Assembly: GCA_963931605.1 (NCBI GenBank)
Contig: OZ007031.1
Location: 1,302,001 to 1,366,000 of the forward strand
DNA: 64,000 nucleotides
Direction: 5' to 3'
Source: CALUOB01 sp944322305
GTDB lineage: Bacteria > Actinomycetota > Coriobacteriia > Coriobacteriales > Coriobacteriaceae
The notes under the pieces were generated by a model. The model saw nothing but the letters and a program-made list of their open reading frames with translations, was not told the DNA's origin and did not search any database. Position numbers and translations under genes: made by a program. The stretch's first letter is position 1, and each line of letters begins with the position of its first letter. Shown here piece by piece: positions 24,278-32,509 of this stretch.

Positions 24278-25705
24278 ATGGCAGACAACAAGCAAATCGC
24301 CCAAGACGTTCTCGCCGCTGTCGGCGGTGCGGCCAACGTCACAAGCGCCACGCATTGCATGACGCGGCTGCGCCTCAACCTCAAGGATCAGTCCGTACCA
24401 AACGACGACAAAGTCAAAAAGATCAAAGGAGTGCTCGGCGCCCAATGGTCGGGCGGCCAGTATCAGGTCATCATTGGCCAGAACGTGCCAAAGGTCTACG
24501 ACGAGCTGGCAAAACTCGGCGTAACAGGAAACGGGGCCATTGACGAAAACCTCGACCCCACCCTGCCCAAAGAGAAGATGACGCTGAAACGTGTGGGAAA
24601 CGCAGTCCTCAACTATCTCTCTGGGTCTATGGTTCCGCTCATCCCGGTTCTGATGTGCGCTGGTCTATTCCGCACCATTCAGACCATCTTGGGCCCGACC
24701 TTCCTCAACTTGCTGGATGACACCAACAACTTTATGGTGTTGCTCAACATGCTTTTTAACGCCGGCTTCTATTTCATGCCAATTTACCTTGGGTTTAACG
24801 CTGCAAAGCAAATCGGCGTGACGCCCATTCTCGGTGCTTTCATGGGCGGCATCCTCATCGAGCCCTCTTTCGTCCAAATGGCAACTGATGGGACAACGTT
24901 CAGCGTATATGGAATCCCCTGCACGCCCATGAGCTACAGCTCGACGGTTGCACCGATTCTTTTGACCGTCGCCGTCATGTACCCCATTGAAAAAACCATC
25001 AAGAAGTTCATGCCCGACGTGTTGACTACCGTCTTCACACCTTTCATTACGATGGTAATAACCGTCCCGGTCTCTCTGTGCCTGCTCGCGCCGCTCGGAT
25101 CGTGGCTCGGTAACGGCCTGGCCGATCTCTTCAACACTCTGGGAAGCACCGGAAGTATAGTCAGCGTATTGGCATGTGGCCTTCTCACGGCAATTTACCT
25201 GCCTATCGTTGTCACCGGCATGCACGCAACCCTGTACAACCTCGCATATGCAAGCTTTGCAACCATTGGATACGACAGCTTCATCTTGGTTGCATTTACT
25301 ATTGGCCTCTGGGCCGTCTATGGTGTTGAGCTTGGCGCATGGCTCAGGCTGCGCAACCGTGAAGAAAAGAGCCAAGCCTTCGGTTTCTTGGTTTCCAACG
25401 TTATTGGCGGCGTAGGCGAGCCGTTCATCTACGGCATGATGTTCCGTTATCGCAGGCTTTGGCCGTGCTACTGCGCAGCAGGCTTTATTGCCGGCGCAGT
25501 TGCATCTATTCTCCACGTCGCAGTCTACGCGCCCGGCTCCTCCAACCTGCTGAACATCATTACGTTTATAGGCAACGGACCGGGAACGCTCCCTGCGGCA
25601 ATCGTCTCCGCCATTGTGGGTGTTGTCGCCGGCGCAATTATCACCTGGTTCTTTGGCTTCACTAAAGACGAGCTCGAAAATGGGCCTGTGGCTGAGCGCG
25701 TATAG
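24278..25705 (+). CDS. Beta-glucoside-type PTS enzyme IIBC
   Basis: A 475-residue sugar transporter of the glucose/beta-glucoside PTS superfamily. The N-terminal IIB domain carries the phosphorylated Cys27 in HCMTRLRL. From about residue 105 a IIC channel domain follows, with the sugar-site sequence GGVGEPFIYG. A IIA domain, often fused at the C-terminus in BglP/BglF, is missing; phosphate must come from another IIA. The ATG at 24278 follows AAGGGAG. The leader contains a terminator likely controlled by the antiterminator encoded upstream. No glycosidase is adjacent; a 6-phospho-beta-glucosidase lies about 20 kb away. The GC content is lower than in most of the window. Confidence 0.92.
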   Translation: MADNKQIAQDVLAAVGGAANVTSATHCMTRLRLNLKDQSVPNDDKVKKIKGVLGAQWSGGQYQVIIGQNVPKVYDELAKLGVTGNGAIDENLDPTLPKEKMTLKRVGNAVLNYLSGSMVPLIPVLMCAGLFRTIQTILGPTFLNLLDDTNNFMVLLNMLFNAGFYFMPIYLGFNAAKQIGVTPILGAFMGGILIEPSFVQMATDGTTFSVYGIPCTPMSYSSTVAPILLTVAVMYPIEKTIKKFMPDVLTTVFTPFITMVITVPVSLCLLAPLGSWLGNGLADLFNTLGSTGSIVSVLACGLLTAIYLPIVVTGMHATLYNLAYASFATIGYDSFILVAFTIGLWAVYGVELGAWLRLRNREEKSQAFGFLVSNVIGGVGEPFIYGMMFRYRRLWPCYCAAGFIAGAVASILHVAVYAPGSSNLLNIITFIGNGPGTLPAAIVSAIVGVVAGAIITWFFGFTKDELENGPVAERV

Positions 25706-25754
25706 CACAAAAACAACCGTATCATCACGAGGTATACGCTAAGACCACAGCACA

Positions 25755-25784
25755 AAGGCCGCCCGCTCTCTACCGGGCGGCCTT
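25755..25784 (+). terminator. Hairpin after the PTS gene
   Basis: An 11-bp perfect stem, AAGGCCGCCCG with CGGGCGGCCTT, closes a CTCTCTAC loop 50 nt after the PTS stop and 19 nt before the NIF3 gene. The T-run is short (TT), so termination may be partial and the NIF3 gene may be read through. Confidence 0.65.
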
Positions 25785-25802
25785 GCATACCAAAGGAGCG
25801 CT

Positions 25803-26678
25803 ATGCTTATATCAGATGTTATCCAAAGGATAAAACACTCTTGCAACGACATTGACGCCTTTAACCACCAGCTGATTGAAGAGTCAACAACACGGGACAA
25901 GGTACTGTACGGAAACGTCAAGCAGGAATGCAGCGGCATCGTCACCTGCATTTGGCCGGCAGCAAACGTTATTCGCCAAGCGCAAAAACTGGGTGCAAAT
26001 CTCATCATCACCCACGAAGCGCTTTTCTGGAATCACGGAGATCACCAAGAGCCGCTTGCCGGCAACAACGTTTTTCGGGAAAAGAAAGCCCTGCTCGATT
26101 CTTGGGGAGGCGCTGTATGGCGCTGCCACGACTACATTCACGCTGGTGTACCCATTCCATCGGAACCTTCACCGGTTGATGGAATTTTCTATGGCTTCGC
26201 ATGGAAGCTCGGGTGGATCAATTACCGCGTAGGAGACCACGCCCGTTGTCTTGACTATGAGATCCCCGAAACAAGCGCTGAAGATCTTGCTGCCCATATC
26301 ACAAGCAAGCTCGGCCTTGCCGGCGTGCGCATAGTGGGAAACCCCACCGCAAGCATACGCCGAATCCGCATCCCCGTACATGTTGTCGGCGGACCCCAGG
26401 ACACGGAGCTTTCAAACGCCATAGACCGCGAAGATATTGACTGCATTTTGGGAATGGAGTTTATCGACTTCACTACGTGTGAATACATACGAGACGCAGC
26501 CATGCTGGGAAAGAACAAGTGCGCCATCGTCATCGGTCATTTCAACTTGGAAGAACCCGGCATGGAGTATATGGCGGAATGGTTACCCGCCGTTATGACT
26601 GGCGAAATGGCTGAAAAGCTGCCCGCTGTTACGTATGTTCCGGATGGAGACACGTACCGTTATATGATTGTGTCATAA
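25803..26678 (+). CDS. NIF3-like dinuclear metal protein
   Basis: A 291-residue member of the NIF3/DUF34 family, conserved proteins with a pair of metal ions bound by His and Glu. The metal-site motifs are THEALFWNHGD (72-82) and GHFNLEEPGMEYMAEWL near the C-terminus. The insertion found in longer homologues is absent. Some members have been linked to metal homeostasis or called GTP cyclohydrolase 1 type 2, but function is unsettled. It follows the PTS gene on the same strand. The ATG at 25803 has AAAGGAGCGCT before it. Base composition is lower in GC than the surrounding genome, like the PTS gene. Confidence 0.88.
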   Translation: MLISDVIQRIKHSCNDIDAFNHQLIEESTTRDKVLYGNVKQECSGIVTCIWPAANVIRQAQKLGANLIITHEALFWNHGDHQEPLAGNNVFREKKALLDSWGGAVWRCHDYIHAGVPIPSEPSPVDGIFYGFAWKLGWINYRVGDHARCLDYEIPETSAEDLAAHITSKLGLAGVRIVGNPTASIRRIRIPVHVVGGPQDTELSNAIDREDIDCILGMEFIDFTTCEYIRDAAMLGKNKCAIVIGHFNLEEPGMEYMAEWLPAVMTGEMAEKLPAVTYVPDGDTYRYMIVS

Positions 26679-26751
26679 GGAGCCCGGCCCCACCCCGCCG
26701 CTTCGCGTTGGTCGGCATCCGTTGCTCCGCGAGGCAGCCATAGGAGGCACT

Positions 26752-27516
26752 ATGAAGCAACTGCTTATTCGCGCTGACGACATCGGGTATTCGTACGCCG
26801 TGAACGTTGGCATCGCTCGATCGGTGCACGAGGGGCTCGTGCGCTCGGTGGGCGTCATGCCCAACATGCCCGAGACGGCCCGGGGCGTCGAGTGGGTGCG
26901 CGGTGCCGACATCGCCATCGGCCAGCACACCAACGTCTGCCTGGGGCACCCGAGCGCCGACCCTGCGCGCACGCGATCGCTTCTCGGCCCGGACGGTTGC
27001 TTCAAGAGCAGCCGCAAGTACCGCGCCGCGTTCAAGGAGGGCGTGGACTTCGTGGTCTACGACGAGGCCGTGACCGAGATCGAGGCGCAGCTTGCGCGTT
27101 TCCTCGAGGTAGTGGGACGCGAACCCGATTACTTCGAGGCGCATGCCGTGCTTTCCGAGAACCTCAACCGCGCCATCGCCGACGTAGCCGCTGCGCACGG
27201 CTACCGCTACCAGGTTCCGTCGTTCGACTCCGCGGCGTCGGTCCCCTGCGGCAACACACCCGTGCGCATGGTGATGCACTCGATGGAGCCGGGCTACGAC
27301 CCCGCCGCGTCGATTCGCGAGACGGTTGAGGGCATGGCCGACGGCGAAACGGTGGTCTTCGTCTGCCACCCCGGCTACCTGGATCAGTTCATCCTCAATA
27401 CGTCGTCGCTCACCACCGACCGCACCAAGGAGGTCGACGCGCTCATCTCGCCCGAGCTGCGCACTTGGTTAGAGAGTCAGCCCGATCTCAAGCTTATCGA
27501 CTACCGGGATCTGTAA
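26752..27516 (+). CDS. chbG: ChbG/YdjC-family carbohydrate deacetylase
   Basis: A 254-residue YdjC-like enzyme. ChbG removes an acetyl group from chitobiose or its 6-phosphate so that it can be further degraded. The metal and catalytic residues appear as IRADDIGYSYAVN (Asp-Asp), GQHTNV (His) and CHPGYLD (His). The ATG at 26752 has a perfect AGGAGG. It returns to high GC abruptly after the NIF3 gene. The PTS upstream is of beta-glucoside type, so a direct link with chitobiose uptake is not shown; the true substrate may be another acetylated disaccharide. Confidence 0.82.
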   Translation: MKQLLIRADDIGYSYAVNVGIARSVHEGLVRSVGVMPNMPETARGVEWVRGADIAIGQHTNVCLGHPSADPARTRSLLGPDGCFKSSRKYRAAFKEGVDFVVYDEAVTEIEAQLARFLEVVGREPDYFEAHAVLSENLNRAIADVAAAHGYRYQVPSFDSAASVPCGNTPVRMVMHSMEPGYDPAASIRETVEGMADGETVVFVCHPGYLDQFILNTSSLTTDRTKEVDALISPELRTWLESQPDLKLIDYRDL

Positions 27517-27526
27517 CGGCGGCGGC

Positions 27527-27561
27527 GCCGGCAGGGCTGTGAATTCCACGGCCCCGCCGGC
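27527..27561 (+). terminator. GC-rich hairpin after chbG
   Basis: GCCGGCAGGGC and GCCCCGCCGGC pair over 11 bp with one mismatch, 11 nt past the chbG stop. The following CGGCGCGCTCTTCC has only a poor T-run, so its terminator role is moderate. Confidence 0.5.
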
Positions 27562-27628
27562 GGCGCGCTCTTCCATATTGACTACGCGATTTTGCGCCGC
27601 TTAACGATTGCGGCCCTACCGGCGAGAA

Positions 27629-27930
27629 CGCTCCGCTTGTGTTTCTTGCCAGCGAGCGCTTTCCGCAGAACGTTCTGCTCGCATTCCTTACCAACAGGCG
27701 CGTTCCGCTTGCTTTTTCTTCCGATAAAAACGCTCCGCTTGCATTCCTCCACGTCGTACGGCCGTTTTCGGCCTCCAAAGCGACAAGAAATGCAAGCGGA
27801 GCGTTCTGAGATGACATTTTTGCTAGCGGAACCTACTTGGATGACATCTTTGCTAGCGGAACACGTTGAGGCGACAAAGAGCGCAAGCGGAACACGTTTG
27901 CCTACACAAAGCACTAGCGGAACCTACTCC
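27629..27930. repeat. Converging 30-bp-period repeat array, type 2
   Basis: Left arm: the word CGCTCCGCTTG or variants at about 27,629, 27,671, 27,701 and 27,731, the last three exactly 30 bp apart, with a decayed copy near 27,657. Right arm: its reverse complement, GCWAGCGGAAC, at 27,792, 27,822, 27,852, 27,883 and 27,913 (steps of 30, 30, 31, 30), each followed by a looser ACTTGGATGACA-like segment. The last unit touches the stop of the XRE gene. The array fills the gap between convergent genes chbG and the regulator. No ribosome sites or coding sense are seen. Confidence 0.75.
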
Positions 27931-28178
27931 CCATCGCTGTCATCCGCAAGGCCGAACTCGCGCGCCACGTCCTCCTCGGACATGACCTTCAGCAAGTCAC
28001 CGGGAGTACAACGCAGCGCTAGGCACAACTTCTCAAGCGTGTTGAAACGAATGCCGCGAATATGTCCGTTTTTGATGCGCGACAGGTTGACGGGCGTCGT
28101 GCCGATTTTCTCAGCAAGCTCGGTTGCGCTGATCTTTCGCTCGGCCATGAGCCGATCGAGCCTCACAATAATAGGCAC
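27924..28178 (-). CDS. XRE-family DNA-binding protein
   Basis: An 84-residue Cro/C1-type helix-turn-helix regulator. The helices are read at ISATELAEKIGTTPVNLSRIKNG, split by the turn at GTT, and the domain closes with FNTLEKLCLALRCTPGDLLKV, the typical XRE ending. The start is GTG 28178 after GGGAGGCGTT. It lies 14 nt downstream of a DUF2975 membrane gene; paired XRE + DUF2975 genes are common in Firmicutes and Actinobacteria. Its partner is frameshifted here. Confidence 0.9.
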   Translation of the reverse strand: MPIIVRLDRLMAERKISATELAEKIGTTPVNLSRIKNGHIRGIRFNTLEKLCLALRCTPGDLLKVMSEEDVAREFGLADDSDGE

Positions 28179-28192
28179 AACGCCTCCCGTCG

Positions 28193-28712
28193 CTATAAGA
28201 TCTCAGCTGAATCCAGGTACAGCTCGCGCGCGTACCGGAACAGGAATGATAGCAGAACAAACGTCGCCGCCAGGGCGAAGGCCGACACGTCCACCCCGCC
28301 TGCGACAAGCGCCGACGCCTCATCGCTTATCGACGGGAAATACACAGATGCATGCTCGGCCACCCAAAAACTGGCAACACCGAGCACTGCAAACAACACG
28401 CCCAACACCAGAAAGGCAATCGACAGCACCCTGCCGAACTGCCCGCTTTTTCTTCGCTGCCATCACCAGGAACAGTGCGGCGCACACCACCAGCACCGCA
28501 ACGTTGAGCACCTTGCGCGCAAGCATCCACTGATAAAAGCGAGCAACAAGCGCCAGCGCATCGCCAGCTCGAGTCGCTTGGCCCGCCAACGTCGCGGCGG
28601 GACTTATCTCGAGCACCGCATAGACAACCGCAACGCCCAGCAGCGCCAGTACGAGAACAGCGCAAACGATACGAAAAACCCTCAACACGCCCGCTCGGTC
28701 ATCCTTGCTCAT
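28193..28712 (-). pseudogene. DUF2975 membrane protein gene, frameshifted
   Basis: The first part (ATG 28712, after GGAGGAACG) reads as a membrane protein to about 28,450 (two helices, ending VMAAKKKR), after which the frame degenerates. From about 28,445 to the TAA at 28193 another frame continues with two more helices (LSIAFLVLGVLFAVLG and AFALAATFVLLSFLF). Removing one A from the AAAAA run near 28,450 joins both halves into a four-helix DUF2975-like protein of about 170 residues. The gene pairs with the XRE regulator. It is either a real +1 mutation, phase variation in the run, or a sequencing error. Confidence 0.75.
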
Positions 28713-28819
28713 CGTTCCTCCTATCTACATATCTATCGTATAATTTCTTAACACAATATGTTAAATACAGGAACATGGCGAGTCTGCATGTGAATTCAGG
28801 CCGATCTCTCGATACAAGA

Positions 28820-28864
28820 AAACGTCGGGGACTCGACGGAAGTTTTGTCAAGTCCCCGACGTTT
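28820..28864 (-). terminator. 14-bp perfect stem-loop after the ABC transporter
   Basis: AAACGTCGGGGACT (28820-28833) and AGTCCCCGACGTTT (28851-28864) pair perfectly, with GAC/GTC continuing the stem. On the minus strand TTTTCTT follows, so it can end the transcript arriving from the ABC transporter. Confidence 0.7.
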
Positions 28865-28920
28865 CGTTTGTCGAAGTTTGCCAAGGCTGCCGTGCTGCGC
28901 GCATCGCCTGTCCGCGCAGA

Positions 28921-29024
28921 CCGCGGCACCACAGTGCCGCAGATTGCCCTGAAAGCCGAGGCCGCGCGCCTTACGGCGGCGGCCGAAGGCTTGAAGGGCA
29001 AGGTGCGGTGCTGTGGTGCCGCGG
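28921..29024. ncRNA. Long imperfect hairpin just after the ABC transporter stop
   Basis: Outer arms CCGCGGCACCACAG (28921-28934) and CTGTGGTGCCGCGG (29011-29024) are perfect. Inside, TGCCGCA faces TGCGGTG, TTGCCCT faces AGGGCAA, AAGCC faces GGCTT and GGCC faces GGCC, so nearly the whole 104 nt folds on itself. It begins 7 nt after the transporter stop codon. It could be a 3' structure of that mRNA, an independent RNA or a small mobile inverted repeat; no family is recognised. Type is given as ncRNA only for want of a better class. Confidence 0.5.
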
Positions 29025-29030
29025 GCGGGG

Positions 29031-31697
29031 CTACTCCGTGCGCAGGGCCGTCACCGGATCCTTCTTGGCCGCCAAACGGCTCGGGGCCAGACCGGCCACG
29101 AAGGAGAGCACCACTGAGATCACCACGAGCGCCACGCCCGGGCCCACGGGCACCGCAGCCAGGTTCTCCACGCCCGCGATGGCATAGATGATGGCGTTGA
29201 CCGGGAAGTCCAGAAGCACGGTGATGCCCACGCCCAGAAGTCCACTCACCAAGCCGATGATGAAGGTCTCGGCCGTGAAGATGCGGCTCACGTCCCTCTT
29301 GCTCGCGCCGATGGCGCGCAGGATGCCGATCTCCTTGGTGCGCTCGAGCACGCTGATGTAGGTGATGATGCCGATCATGATGGAGCTCACCACCAAAGAG
29401 ATCGCCACGAAGGCGATGAGGATGTAGGTCAGCGAGCTCACGATGGAGGTCACACTCGACATCAGCGTCCCCACGATGTCGGTGTACTGGATCACCTCGC
29501 TGTCACGGCCCGCGGCCTCCATCTCGTCGTTGTGGTCGTCGATGATCTGATCCACCTGCTCCTTGGCGTCGAAGTCGACCGGGTAGATCTGGATGGAATA
29601 CGGGTCGTCCAGGCTCGCCTGCCCCAGCTTCTCCAGGTTGCCCTCGTAGGTGGCGTTGCTCGAGGTGTCGGCCAGCTGCTCTTGGAACGCCGCGGCGATC
29701 TCGTCGTCGCTCATGCCGCTTTCGCGCATCTGATCCACGTAGGCGCGGATCTGCTCGCCCTGGCTCGCCGGCATCTGGGCGATCATCGTCTCGATGTCGT
29801 CCATGCTCATCTCGGTGTCCACGTCGTCGGGGAACGGCACGCCGGTGAAGATGTCGGTGTCGGGGTTGGCCTCTTGGGCGGCTATGGCCGCGCCCGCGTC
29901 GTTCTCGTCCACCAGGTGCTCCATGAGCTCGGGGGTGTAGAGGACCGAGCCCCAGTTGGTCTCGTCATTGTCCTCGCTCGGGCGCACGATGCCCACCACG
30001 CGCACGGTTTCGGCGGCGTTTACGGCATCGGTCAGGTAGGCCTCGTCCTCGCTCATGTCGGCCCAGGTGCCGTCTTCCTGCTCGGCGTACTTGGCGCTCT
30101 CGGGCAGCAGCTTGAACTCGAGCGCCATGAGGTCGTCGTAGGTGTAGCTGGTCTGCTCGGTCTTCTCCACGTCGCGACCGGCTATGACGTCGGACATCAT
30201 GCCGCGCAGGTCGCTCTGGTCGAGAAGCCCCAGCGCGTAGAGCGTGTAGTCGGAGATGCGGTCGTTCTTGTCGACGTAGACAACCACCTCGTCCCAGCTC
30301 TCGGGCATGCGGCCGGCCACCACGTCGTAGTCGCGCTCCCAGGTTTGCTTGTTGGCCAGAAGCGGCGACCACACGTCGTAGCTCGAGCCGCCCGTGCCCG
30401 ACATGGAGCTCATCATCTCGGTTTGGGTGGAGCCCATGGAGATGCCGAGCGCCTCCATCACGGTGGCCGGGTTCACCTGCACGGGGCCGTCCGAGGTGTC
30501 GGCTTTGTACACGTTGAGCGGCGTGTCGTAGGCGTACTGGATGTCGGTGACGTAGTCGCTCAGGTTGTCGGGGTTGGTGTCGAGCCAGGCCTTGATGGAG
30601 ACCATGTCGTTCTCGTTGGCGCCGTCGGCCACGCTGGTGACCATGTCGTTTACCAGATCCTTGCTCTCGACGTTACCCGAGTCGTTGGGCTGGGCGGCGT
30701 CCGCGGAGGCGCCCATCATCGAGCCCATGAGGCTTGCGAGGTCCACGCTGGTCTCTTGGATGGACAGCGGGTAGCTGCCCATGGTGGACTCCTCGGTCTC
30801 CTTGATGTAGTTCTGCGCGCCGTCGGAGAGCGAGAGGATCAGCGCGATGCCGATGATGCCGATGGAACCCGCGAAGGCCGTGAGGAACGTGCGGCCCTTC
30901 TTGGTCATGAGGTTGGTGAACGAGAGGGCCACGGCGCTGGCGAAGCCCATGGAGCGCCTGCCCTTTTTGGCGTCGGCCACGGCGTGGGCCTGGATCTGCT
31001 CGTCGGTGAGGCGCTCGCCCGTGCAGGGGCGCGAGTCGTCGGTGAGCTTGCCGTCCTGGATGCGCACGATGCGGTCGGAGTACTGCTCGGCGAGCTCGGG
31101 GTTGTGAGTGACCATGATGACCAGGCGGTCTTGGGAGAGCTCCTTTAAGATCTCCATGACCTCCACCGAGGTGGCGGTGTCGAGTGCGCCGGTGGGCTCG
31201 TCGGCCAGGATGATCTCGGGGTCGTTCACGAGCGCGCGGGCGATGGCCACACGCTGCATCTGGCCGCCGGAGAGCTGGTTGGGCTTTTTGTTGAGGTGGT
31301 CGCCCAGGCCCACGCGGACGAGCGCCTCCTCGGCGCGGCGGCGGCGCTCGGCGCGGCCCACGCCCGAGAGAAGCAGGGCCATCTCCACGTTGGCCACCAC
31401 CGTCTGGTGCGGGATGAGGTTGTAGCTCTGGAACACGAAGCCCACCGAGTGGTTGCGGTAGGTGTCCCAGTCGCGGTCGCGGTAGCTCTTGGTGGAGCGG
31501 CCGTTGATGACCAGGTCGCCGGTGGTGTAGTGGTCCAGGCCGCCGATGATGTTGAGCAGGGTGGTTTTACCGCAGCCCGACTGGCCCAGGATGCTCACGA
31601 ACTCCCGGTCGCGAAAGGTGACGCTGATGCCGCGGAGGGCGTGCACGCAGGTGTCGCCGGTTTGGTAGTCTTTGGTGATCTGCTTGAGCTCGAGCAC
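29031..31697 (-). CDS. MacB-like ABC transporter, fused ATPase and FtsX permease
   Basis: An 888-residue single-chain exporter subunit. Residues 1-230 are a LolD/MacB-type ATPase: GQSGCGKTT, the FQSYNLIPHQTV Q-loop, LSGGQMQR, IILADEPTGALD and VTHNPE. One membrane helix follows near 270, then an extracytoplasmic domain of about 450 residues rich in Asp and Glu, and three helices in the C-terminal FtsX domain (IAFVAISLVVSSIMIGIITY, ETFIIGLVSGLLGVGITVLL, VALVVISVVLSFVAGLAP). These proteins use ATP to move the outer domain and export peptides, drugs or lipoproteins. The start is GTG 31697 after GAGGAAG. The large outer domain suggests a Gram-positive MacB/BceB-like variant. Substrate unknown. Confidence 0.92.
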   Translation of the reverse strand: MLELKQITKDYQTGDTCVHALRGISVTFRDREFVSILGQSGCGKTTLLNIIGGLDHYTTGDLVINGRSTKSYRDRDWDTYRNHSVGFVFQSYNLIPHQTVVANVEMALLLSGVGRAERRRRAEEALVRVGLGDHLNKKPNQLSGGQMQRVAIARALVNDPEIILADEPTGALDTATSVEVMEILKELSQDRLVIMVTHNPELAEQYSDRIVRIQDGKLTDDSRPCTGERLTDEQIQAHAVADAKKGRRSMGFASAVALSFTNLMTKKGRTFLTAFAGSIGIIGIALILSLSDGAQNYIKETEESTMGSYPLSIQETSVDLASLMGSMMGASADAAQPNDSGNVESKDLVNDMVTSVADGANENDMVSIKAWLDTNPDNLSDYVTDIQYAYDTPLNVYKADTSDGPVQVNPATVMEALGISMGSTQTEMMSSMSGTGGSSYDVWSPLLANKQTWERDYDVVAGRMPESWDEVVVYVDKNDRISDYTLYALGLLDQSDLRGMMSDVIAGRDVEKTEQTSYTYDDLMALEFKLLPESAKYAEQEDGTWADMSEDEAYLTDAVNAAETVRVVGIVRPSEDNDETNWGSVLYTPELMEHLVDENDAGAAIAAQEANPDTDIFTGVPFPDDVDTEMSMDDIETMIAQMPASQGEQIRAYVDQMRESGMSDDEIAAAFQEQLADTSSNATYEGNLEKLGQASLDDPYSIQIYPVDFDAKEQVDQIIDDHNDEMEAAGRDSEVIQYTDIVGTLMSSVTSIVSSLTYILIAFVAISLVVSSIMIGIITYISVLERTKEIGILRAIGASKRDVSRIFTAETFIIGLVSGLLGVGITVLLDFPVNAIIYAIAGVENLAAVPVGPGVALVVISVVLSFVAGLAPSRLAAKKDPVTALRTE

Positions 31698-32006
31698 GGG
31701 TTCTTCCTCGGTTGCAGGGACAGGACGGCGCAGGGCAGCGGCGATGCTCGTGGCAAAGCCGGGCCGCGCGGCGCGCGTATTCGTCTCATGGTACCCAATA
31801 CGCGGGGCAAACCCTCAGGTGCCTGCGAAAAACCATGCGACGCGGGAAGCCTGAGGGGCTGCTGAAGGGCGTGCGGCGGCGCAGCCAGGCACCTGCACGT
31901 TTGCCGATCGGCAGGGCTGCGCCGCGTTACAAACGCGACCGCGCGGGTACCTTTACCACCAGCAAGCACAAGCGGCGCGCCATAGCGCCCCTCTGAAAGG
32001 AGCACC
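31698..32006. other. Divergent intergenic region with short inverted repeats
   Basis: This region separates the divergent ABC transporter and repeat-protein genes. It has CCCTCAGG/CCTGAGGG (near 31,811 and 31,849) and CAGGTGCCTG/CAGGCACCTG inverted pairs, which could be operator or RNA structures. GAAAGGAGCACC near its right end is the ribosome site of the repeat-protein gene. No gene or clear promoter boxes are seen. Confidence 0.4.
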
Positions 32007-32327
32007 ATGGACTTCAAAAGCATTGCGGACCGCGTTACCGGAGCCGTTGCCGACGGCGGCTTGGACTTGGGGAGCCTGGGCGAGAACCTCGATCTTTCGG
32101 CCCTGACGGAAAACCTGCCCGAGGGTTTGAGCGGCGTAGCTGAGAACTTGCCTGAGGGTTTGAGCGGCGTAGCTGAGAACTTGCCTGAGGGTTTGGGCAA
32201 CCTCACCGAGAACCTTCCCGAGAGCTTGGGCGGGATAGCAGAGAACCTGGGCAACGTAACCGAGAACCTTCCCGGCGGGATCGGCGACCTTCTTGGTGGG
32301 ATCGGCGGGCTTTTCGGCCGCAAATAA
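32007..32327 (+). CDS. Small protein of 11-residue ENLPEGL repeats
   Basis: A 106-residue protein with a strong GAAAGGAG site before ATG 32007. After an N-terminal DFKSIADRVTGAVADGG come about seven copies of an 11-residue unit, ENLPEGLSGVA and variants such as ENLDLSALT and ENLPESLGGIA, ending with a Gly-rich hydrophobic segment DLLGGIGGLFGRK. Two adjacent units are identical in DNA over 33 bp, so the array has expanded recently. The unit would give a regular amphipathic coil or beta-solenoid; the C-terminal Gly/Leu stretch may touch a membrane. There is no signal peptide. I recognise no family. Confidence 0.7.
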   Translation: MDFKSIADRVTGAVADGGLDLGSLGENLDLSALTENLPEGLSGVAENLPEGLSGVAENLPEGLGNLTENLPESLGGIAENLGNVTENLPGGIGDLLGGIGGLFGRK

Positions 32328-32371
32328 CGACAACCAGCGGGTACTCGACGGGCAATTGGCGGGCGATTGGC

Positions 32372-32500
32372 GGTTCGGTGCGCGGCTGGCGGCGCGTTTT
32401 GGTGGATGGTCGCTGGTTCGGTGCGCGGTTGGCAACGCGTTTGGCGGGCGGCCGCTGGTTCGGTGCGCGTTTGGCGGTTCGATGCGCCGCGTTCCGAGCG
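32372..32500 (+). repeat. 42-43-bp tandem repeat, three copies
   Basis: Units beginning GGTTCGGTGCGCG occur at 32,372, 32,415 and 32,457, separated by 43 and 42 bp, with the third decaying after 20 bp. They lie downstream of the repeat-protein gene and are not part of any supported coding frame. Confidence 0.65.
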
Positions 32501-32509
32501 TTCCGTGCA

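Noticed and set aside
28440..28460. Programmed frameshift in the DUF2975 gene
   Set aside because: The run lacks a standard slippery heptamer, and a -1 shift gives nonsense; a +1 shift or deletion is needed.
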